From: Nitriliruptoraceae bacterium
GTDB lineage: Bacteria > Actinomycetota > Nitriliruptoria > Nitriliruptorales > Nitriliruptoraceae
NCBI GenBank assembly: GCA_007121785.1
Contig: SKJX01000220.1
Coordinates: 1-35,031 of the forward strand
DNA: 35,031 bases
Direction: 5' to 3'
Positions 29,699 through 35,031 of the stretch are shown here, one piece after another (within the stretch, counting starts at the first letter, position 1; each line of letters opens with the position of its first letter). The notes below the pieces were generated by a model that saw only the letters and a program-made list of their open reading frames with translations, made no database searches and was not told where the DNA came from. A program made the position numbers and the translations under genes.

Positions 29699-30705
29699 GC
29701 GCTGACGCCCTGGCCGCCGCCCACCCGAAGGACCCGACCGTGTCGGTGCTGGAGGTCCGTGACCTCACGGTGGTCACGGGTGGTCACACCTTGCTCGAGG
29801 ACGTCACGTTCTCGCTCGGTCCGGGGGAGCGGGTCGGGCTGATCGGCGAGTCCGGGTCGGGCAAGTCCCTGACCGCGCTGGCGGTGATGGGCCTGCTGCC
29901 CGAGGGGCTCACCGCGACCGGCACGGTGCAGCTGCGCGGGGTGGAGACCGACCTGTTGCGTATCGGCGAACGCGAGCGCTCCGGGCTGCGCGGCCGGCGC
30001 CTCGGCATGGTCTTCCAGGAGCCGATGACCGCCCTCAACCCGTTGATGCGCGTCGGCAACCAGGTCGCCGAGGTGCTGCGGATCCACGGGACCGTCGATG
30101 ACCGCGAGGACGCGACGCAACGTGCCCAGCGACTGCTGGCGGACGTGGAGCTGCCCGATCCGGGGCGGATCGCCCGGCGCTACCCCCATCAGCTGTCCGG
30201 TGGGCAGCGGCAGCGGGTCATGCTCGCGATGGCGCTGGCCAACGGGCCGGACGTGCTGATCTGCGACGAGCCGACCACCGCGTTGGACGTCACCGTCCAG
30301 GCGCAGATGCTGCAGTTGATCGCCGCCGGCGTCGCCGACCGCACCTCCGGGCTGCTGTTCATCAGCCACGACCTGCCGGTGGTCGCGACCGTCTGCGAGC
30401 GGCTGTTGGTGATGTACGGCGGGCGGATCGTGGAGGCCGGGCCGACCGAGGAGCTGCTGACACGCCCCCGGCACCCGTACACCGAAGGCCTGTTGGCCGC
30501 CTCCGATCTCGAGGCGGTCGACGATCAGGGACGCCTGCCGACGATCCCGGGAGCCGTGCCGCCCGACGGGCGCTTCCCGAGCGGCTGCGTGTTCCGCAAC
30601 CGGTGTCCGCGGGGCGACGAGGCGTGCACGGTCTGGCCGGGCTGGAGCGGCAGCGACGGCGACGGTGTCGCCTGCTGGTACCCGAGCGAGGGCCGCCATG
30701 GCTGA
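29695..30705 (+). CDS. ABC transporter ATPase, DppD/OppD type
   Basis: A 336-aa cytoplasmic ATPase. Walker A is GESGSGKS, the ABC signature LSGGQRQR and Walker B VLICDEPTTALD, with the switch His in ISHDLPVVA. The C-terminal oligopeptide-transporter extension carries the cysteines of a probable Fe-S site (GCVFRNRCPRGDEAC and a later Cys). ATG 29695 overlaps the DppC-like stop (ATGA). The 3' end overlaps the next gene by 8 bp. Confidence 0.95.
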   Translation: MSADALAAAHPKDPTVSVLEVRDLTVVTGGHTLLEDVTFSLGPGERVGLIGESGSGKSLTALAVMGLLPEGLTATGTVQLRGVETDLLRIGERERSGLRGRRLGMVFQEPMTALNPLMRVGNQVAEVLRIHGTVDDREDATQRAQRLLADVELPDPGRIARRYPHQLSGGQRQRVMLAMALANGPDVLICDEPTTALDVTVQAQMLQLIAAGVADRTSGLLFISHDLPVVATVCERLLVMYGGRIVEAGPTEELLTRPRHPYTEGLLAASDLEAVDDQGRLPTIPGAVPPDGRFPSGCVFRNRCPRGDEACTVWPGWSGSDGDGVACWYPSEGRHG

Positions 30706-31585
30706 ACCGGAGGTGATCTACGACGTCCGCGACCTGGTCTGCCGCTTCCGGCAGCCACGGACCTCCCTGCGGCACCGAACCCCGCCGTTGACCGCGGTCG
30801 ACGGGGTCGACCTGCAGGTGACCGCCGGCCAGCGGTTCGGGCTCGTGGGCGAGTCCGGGTCCGGCAAGTCGACGCTCCTGCGGTGCCTGGCAGCGCTCCA
30901 GCAGCCCACGTCCGGGTCGGTGCGCTTCCGCGGCCAGGAACTGGCGGGCCGGCGCGACCGGCAGCTGCGGTTCCTCCGGCGTGACGTCCAGGTCGTCTTC
31001 CAGGACCCGATGGCCTCCCTGGATCCGCGGATGCGGGTGCGTGAGCTGATCGCCGAGCCGCTGGTCGCCCAACGGGCGTCAGGTACCCACGAACGCGTCG
31101 ATGAACTGCTCGACGCCGTCGGGCTGCCGCGCGGGTCGGCGTCGCGGTACCCACACCAGTTCTCCGGCGGCCAACGCCAACGGATCGCGATCGCCCGAGC
31201 GCTGGCCGTCCGCCCGTCGGTGCTGCTCGCCGACGAACCGGTCAGCGCCCTGGACGTCTCCGTCCGGGCGCAGATCCTCAACCTGCTCCAGGACCTGGTC
31301 GAACGGTTCCACCTGACGCTGGTGTTCGTCGCCCATGACCTGGCCGTCGTCCGGCACGTGTGCGACACGGTCGCGGTGATGCGGACCGGCCAACTGGTCG
31401 AGCACGGCTCGGCGGAGGAGATCGCCACCGCACCACAGCACCCCTACACCCAGGCGTTGGTCGCCGCGGTGCCGACGTTGCGACGGGCCTTGCACGGCGC
31501 GACCCCCTCGTCGCTGCTGCGCGACGTCCCGTCGGAGGCCACCCCGGATGCCGCCGCCCGCCCCGACCGACCGGAGCCGTCGTGA
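30698..31585 (+). CDS. ABC transporter ATPase, DppF/OppF type
   Basis: A 295-aa partner ATPase. Walker A is GESGSGKSTLL, the signature is FSGGQRQR, Walker B is VLLADEPVSALD and the switch is VAHDLAVV. The typical OppF phrase QVVFQDPMASLDPRM precedes the signature. It lacks the cysteine-rich tail of the partner ATPase and is slightly short for OppF, ending soon after HPYTQALVAAVP. ATG 30698 lies inside the end of the upstream gene, so the two are translationally coupled. It completes the importer encoded from 26234. Confidence 0.95.
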   Translation: MAEPEVIYDVRDLVCRFRQPRTSLRHRTPPLTAVDGVDLQVTAGQRFGLVGESGSGKSTLLRCLAALQQPTSGSVRFRGQELAGRRDRQLRFLRRDVQVVFQDPMASLDPRMRVRELIAEPLVAQRASGTHERVDELLDAVGLPRGSASRYPHQFSGGQRQRIAIARALAVRPSVLLADEPVSALDVSVRAQILNLLQDLVERFHLTLVFVAHDLAVVRHVCDTVAVMRTGQLVEHGSAEEIATAPQHPYTQALVAAVPTLRRALHGATPSSLLRDVPSEATPDAAARPDRPEPS

Positions 31586-31613
31586 CCACCACCGATCGCT
31601 GCCAGGAGGCCGC

Positions 31614-32735
31614 ATGACCGCCGACGCGCGGGACCAGCGACCGGGACCGACCAACTCGCTGGCCGATGTCGCCGGGGTGCGGGTCGGCCACCACACGGCG
31701 GTCGGGGACGGGTGGCTGTCGGGCACCACCGTGGTGCTGTTGGGCGAGGACGGCGCGGTCGCCGGCGTGGACGTCCGCGGTGGGGGACCGGCGACCCGCG
31801 AGACCGACCTGCTCGACCCGACCGCCGCGGTCGAGCGGGTCCACGCGTTGGTGCTCACCGGCGGCAGCGCGTTCGGGCTGGCCGCCGCCGACGGGGTGAT
31901 GGCCCGGCTGGAAGCTCGGGGTGTCGGCGTGCAGGTCGTCCAACCGGCCGGGCCCGACGGCGTGGCCCCACCGCCGGTGACCGTGCCGATCGTGCCGACC
32001 GCGGCGCTGTTCGACGTCGGCCGCGGTGGTGTCGCCGCCAACCGGCCCGATGCCAGCTTCGGCGCTGCGGCGCACGATGCGGCGGTGGCGGCCGACCCCG
32101 CGCAGCCGGTCGCATCCGGCAACGTCGGGGCCGGTGCCGGGGCGGTCGCAGGTGGGCTGCGCGGTGGGCTCGGGACCGCCAGCGTGCGGCTGGCCGACGG
32201 CACCACGGTCGCCGCGCTGGTCGCCTGCAACGCGGCCGGCTCGACCGTCGACCCGGCCACGGGTGAGCTCGCCGGTGCCCGCGTCGGGCTCCCCGGCGAG
32301 TTCGACCACCTGCGCCCGCCCGCGAGGGTGGAGCTCGACGCGCACCTGGCGGCAGCCGAGGGCGACGCCAGCCTCAACACCGCGTTGGCCGTGATCGCGA
32401 CCGACGCGACCCTCTCCAAGGCGCACGCCGCCAAGCTGGCGGGTGTCGGGCAGGACGGGCTGGCGCGGGCGATCCGACCGGCCCACTCGATGACCGACGG
32501 TGACACCGTGTTCGCCGTCGCGACCGGGGCGCGGCCCGCACCCGACTTCGTCCGGTTCCAGGCCGTCCTGGCCGCCGGCGCCGACACCATCAGCCGGGCC
32601 ACGGCCCACGCGATGCTGGCGGCCACCTCGACGTCCACCCCGGCCCGCAGCTGGCACAGCTACCGCGACCGGTTCCCGACGGCGGTGGGTCGGACCCCGC
32701 CCACCGCTGCTCCGACCCAGGAGGATGCAACGTGA
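31614..32735 (+). CDS. P1/DmpA-NylC-type self-processing hydrolase (S58-like)
   Basis: A 373-aa Ntn-type hydrolase made as one chain that cleaves itself to expose a nucleophile. Family members are D-aminopeptidases, beta-peptidyl aminopeptidases and nylon-oligomer hydrolase NylC. The opening NSLADVAGVRVGHHTAVGDG, the TRETDLLDP and VHALVLTGGSAFGLAAADGV blocks and the ASGNVGAGAGAVAGGLRGGL region are characteristic. The probable processing site is Asn255-Thr256 in ASLNTALAVIATDATLSK, with Thr256 the new N-terminal nucleophile, as at the Asn-Thr site of NylC. No signal peptide, so cytosolic. ATG 31614 follows CAGGAGG, 28 bp after the importer ATPase. The gene's stop overlaps the SDR start. It probably hydrolyses an imported peptide or amide. 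Confidence 0.9.
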   Translation: MTADARDQRPGPTNSLADVAGVRVGHHTAVGDGWLSGTTVVLLGEDGAVAGVDVRGGGPATRETDLLDPTAAVERVHALVLTGGSAFGLAAADGVMARLEARGVGVQVVQPAGPDGVAPPPVTVPIVPTAALFDVGRGGVAANRPDASFGAAAHDAAVAADPAQPVASGNVGAGAGAVAGGLRGGLGTASVRLADGTTVAALVACNAAGSTVDPATGELAGARVGLPGEFDHLRPPARVELDAHLAAAEGDASLNTALAVIATDATLSKAHAAKLAGVGQDGLARAIRPAHSMTDGDTVFAVATGARPAPDFVRFQAVLAAGADTISRATAHAMLAATSTSTPARSWHSYRDRFPTAVGRTPPTAAPTQEDAT

Positions 32736-33514
32736 GCTACGAGCAGCTGTTCCGGTTGGACGGCCGCCGCGCCGCCGTCGTCGGCGCCGGCGCCGGGATC
32801 GGTCGGGAGGCCGCCCTGGCGCTGGCCGCCCACGGCGCCGAGGTGCTGTGCCTCGACCGTGACGCCGACGCTGCGGACGCCACCGCGCAGGCGGCGCGGG
32901 AGGAGGGGGGAGCGAACGCCACCGGAGCGCACCTGGACCTGGTCGACGGCGCCCAGATCGCCGCCGTCGCCGAGCGCCACGCGGATGTGGACGTGCTGGT
33001 GTTCACCCCGGCGATCAACGTGCGCAAGCGGCTGCTCGACTACGAGCGCTCGGAGTTCGACCGGGTCGTCGACCTCAACCTGCGCGGCGCGTTCGACCTG
33101 ATCCGCTCTTTCGGCCGCACGATGGTGGCCCGCGGCGGGGGCAGCATCATCGGGTTCTCCTCGATCCGCGCGCAGACCGTCGAGCCGGGCCAGGGCGTGT
33201 ACGCCGCCACCAAGTCCGGGTTGATCCAGCTGCTGCGCACCGCGGCCGCGGAACTCGGCCCGGACGGGGTCCGCTGCAACGCGATCGCCCCCGGGATCGT
33301 GGAGACGCCGTTGACCGCGCCGATCATCCAGGACCCGGACTGGTACCAGGCCTACGCGTCCAAGACGGCGCTCAACCGCTGGGCGCAGCCGAGCGAGCTG
33401 GCCGGCGCGGTGGTCTACCTCGCGTCGGATGCGAGCAGCTTCGTGACCGGCAGCGTGGTCACCGTCGACGGCGGCTGGACCGCGATCGACGGACGGTTCG
33501 AACCGCCCGCGTGA
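32732..33514 (+). CDS. short-chain dehydrogenase/reductase
   Basis: A 260-aa NAD(P)-dependent classical SDR. The cofactor motif is GAGAGIG (about residues 18-24; the usual TGxxxGIG with Val-Gly in front). NLRGAF holds the conserved Asn. The catalytic residues are Ser in IIGFSSIRA, Tyr157 and Lys161 in YAATK. VRCNAIAPGIVETPL and the C-terminal VTGSVVTVDGGW are standard. The acidic residue LDRD after beta-2 suggests NAD(H). The substrate is unknown. The GTG at 32732 overlaps the preceding stop (GTGA) and follows AGGAGG, so it is translationally coupled to the self-processing hydrolase. Confidence 0.93.
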   Translation: MSYEQLFRLDGRRAAVVGAGAGIGREAALALAAHGAEVLCLDRDADAADATAQAAREEGGANATGAHLDLVDGAQIAAVAERHADVDVLVFTPAINVRKRLLDYERSEFDRVVDLNLRGAFDLIRSFGRTMVARGGGSIIGFSSIRAQTVEPGQGVYAATKSGLIQLLRTAAAELGPDGVRCNAIAPGIVETPLTAPIIQDPDWYQAYASKTALNRWAQPSELAGAVVYLASDASSFVTGSVVTVDGGWTAIDGRFEPPA

Positions 33515-33589
33515 CCGGCAGCGGGGCGGCGTGCCGCGCCCCGTCGAGACGAGCAACCCAGACCGTGACCCGACGATGGAGCCCGCACC

Positions 33590-34996
33590 GTGACCGATCT
33601 GGCTGATCTCCCGGCGACCGATCTGCTGGCCGGCTTCCGCGCGGGGACGTTCTCGCCCGTCGAGGTGGTGGACGCCGTGCAGGCCCGCATCGACGCGGTC
33701 GAGCCCACCGTGCAGGCGTTGTACGCGCCCGATCCGGACGGGGCCCGCGCCTCGGCCAGGGCCAGCGAACAGCGCTGGCAGACGGGGGAGCCGTGCGGCC
33801 CGCTGGACGGGGTGCCGATCACGATCAAGGAGAACATCGCGACGCGCGGCACCCCGGTGCCGGGCGGCACGGCGGCCACGCTCCTGGTGCCCGCCACGAC
33901 CGACGGGCCGCCCGCCGAACGCACGCGGGCGGCGGGGGCGGTGCTCCTGGCCAAGACCACGATGCCGGACATGGGGATGCTCTCGTCAGGTCGGTCGAGC
34001 TTCCACCCGTTGACCCGCAACGCGTGGAACCCGGAGTGGAACCCCGGCGGCTCCAGCGCCGGGGCGGCGGCGGCTGCGGCGGCCGGCTACGGCCCGCTGC
34101 ACATCGGCAGCGACATCGGCGGGTCGGTGCGGCTGCCTGCCGGCTGGTCGGGGCTGGCCAGCCTCAAGCCCAGCTGGGGGCGTGCCCCGACCGACCCGCC
34201 GTACTACGGCCGCGCGCCGGGCCCGATGACGCGCACGGTCGCTGACTCGGCGCTGCTGCTGTCGGTGCTGGCCGGCCCCGACGAGCGGGACCCGACCAGC
34301 CTGCCGCCGCAGGAGCTCGACCTCCACCTCGACGACGTCGAGGTGGCTGGCTGGCGCGTCGCGGTCCTGCCCGACGCCGGCTGCGGGCTGCCCGTCGACG
34401 CGGGGGTCGGCGCGGCGGTGGACGCCGCCGCCGGCGTGTTCGCGGACGCTGGTGCGACCGTCGAGCGGATCGAGCCGTTCTTCCGCCGGGAGATGCTCGA
34501 TGACCTCGACCTGCTCTGGCGGGTCCGTGGCTGGGCGGAGTTCATCGCCCTCGACCACGACCGCCAACACGCGGTGCTGCCCTACATCGCGGACTGGTGC
34601 CGCGGGGGCGCGGACGTGCCGGGCGTGGTGGTGATGCGCTGCCTCAACCGGATGCTGGAGGTGGGCCAGGCGACCTTGGCGGCCACGGCCGGCTACGACC
34701 TGGTGCTCTCGCCGGTGGCGCCGGTGCCGACCTACCCGGCCGAGTGGCACGCCCCGACCGATGACCACACCCGCACGATGGAGCACATCGCCTTCACCGT
34801 GCCGTACAACTTCTCCCACCAGCCCGCGGCGACCGTCAACGCCGGGTTCACCGCCGAGGGCAAACCGATCGGGGTGCAGTTGGCCGCACGCCGTTTCGCC
34901 GACGACGTCGCGCTCGCCGCCGCCGCCTTCTACGAGCGGGCGCGCCCCGCCGAGGCCGCACCGACGTGGCCGCCGCCCGCGCTCGGGCTGGGGTGA
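33590..34996 (+). CDS. amidase-signature family hydrolase
   Basis: A 468-aa amidase with the full Ser-cisSer-Lys triad: Lys80 in ITIKEN, cis-Ser155 in NPGGSSAGAA and nucleophile Ser179 in GSDIGGSVR. The 24-residue spacing between the two serines equals that in well-studied members. The start DLPATDLLAGFRAGTFSPVE is the family N-terminus. Members hydrolyse diverse amides, including 6-aminohexanoate cyclic dimer (NylA), acylated amino acids, and Glu-tRNA(Gln) in GatA. There is no GatB/GatC nearby, so a GatA role is unlikely. The GTG at 33590 follows TGGAG. It lies 75 bp after the SDR and is the last gene of the operon. The 35 bases beyond it are too short to interpret. Confidence 0.93.
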   Translation: MTDLADLPATDLLAGFRAGTFSPVEVVDAVQARIDAVEPTVQALYAPDPDGARASARASEQRWQTGEPCGPLDGVPITIKENIATRGTPVPGGTAATLLVPATTDGPPAERTRAAGAVLLAKTTMPDMGMLSSGRSSFHPLTRNAWNPEWNPGGSSAGAAAAAAAGYGPLHIGSDIGGSVRLPAGWSGLASLKPSWGRAPTDPPYYGRAPGPMTRTVADSALLLSVLAGPDERDPTSLPPQELDLHLDDVEVAGWRVAVLPDAGCGLPVDAGVGAAVDAAAGVFADAGATVERIEPFFRREMLDDLDLLWRVRGWAEFIALDHDRQHAVLPYIADWCRGGADVPGVVVMRCLNRMLEVGQATLAATAGYDLVLSPVAPVPTYPAEWHAPTDDHTRTMEHIAFTVPYNFSHQPAATVNAGFTAEGKPIGVQLAARRFADDVALAAAAFYERARPAEAAPTWPPPALGLG

Positions 34997-35031
34997 GCTC
35001 GGCGTCAGCCGCCGTGCGCATCCGCCAGCTC

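Noticed and set aside
35005-35031. Possible C-terminal codons of a minus-strand gene running off the window
   Set aside because: Only eight codons before a stop are visible, too few to support a gene.
1-35031. CRISPR arrays, integrase genes, rRNA, complete insertion sequences or a replication origin
   Set aside because: I looked for regularly spaced repeats, integrase motifs, rRNA cores and full transposases on both strands and found none; only remnants of mobile DNA are present.

Overview
The window is high-GC bacterial DNA. GTG starts, clear Shine-Dalgarno sequences, a wax ester synthase/DGAT acyltransferase, two GAF-ANTAR proteins and two large ATP-binding LuxR regulators all point to Actinomycetota. 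A lineage near Nitriliruptoria/Euzebya/Egibacter is possible (the peptide-binding lipoprotein has a very acidic linker), but this is inference and no species can be named.

Layout. (1) 1-2641 is core-like: a WS/DGAT acyltransferase, dUTPase (dut) and tRNA-Gly(GCC). (2) 2642-12500 looks like an accessory island that starts at the tRNA-Gly 3' end. It opens with the stump of a SulP permease. It then carries a same-strand cluster: mini-catalase, FUSC-type membrane protein, glutamate decarboxylase, YrhK-like membrane protein, an unrecognised 203-aa protein, DyP-type peroxidase, an imidazolonepropionase/prolidase-like amidohydrolase and a DUF1269-like membrane protein. It ends in debris: the first 57 codons of a transposase reading frame and the C-terminal fragment of a second copy of the amidohydrolase. 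By eye the island is less GC-rich than its flanks. (3) 12733-18725 holds two divergent giant regulators, a MalT/LAL-type LuxR on minus and an AfsR/NB-ARC-like ATPase with LuxR HTH on plus. The 3' end of a group II intron (domains V and VI) lies between them. (4) 18826-24119 carries an alpha/beta hydrolase, a methyltransferase, a thiosulfate/mercaptopyruvate sulfurtransferase, a GntR/UTRA regulator, a rhodanese lipoprotein and two GAF-ANTAR proteins in tandem. (5) 24189-26006 has an MFS transporter diverging from a small membrane protein. (6) 26234-34996 is a tight operon: Dpp/Opp-type ABC importer (binding lipoprotein, two permeases, two ATPases), a P1/DmpA-NylC-type self-processing hydrolase, an SDR and an amidase-signature hydrolase.

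How the genes may work together. The island combines proton-consuming glutamate decarboxylation with two haem peroxide-handling enzymes and several membrane proteins, which suggests an acid/oxidative-stress module. No GadC-type antiporter is visible. A perfect inverted repeat of the form TATCACC-N7-GGTGAY stands upstream of the first gene (3089-3108) and again upstream of the last gene (11349-11368), so the two ends may share a regulator; the neighbouring LAL-type LuxR is the obvious candidate. The last operon pairs peptide import with two unrelated amide hydrolases, a combination recalling NylC plus NylA of nylon-oligomer degraders, and may scavenge unusual amides or peptides.
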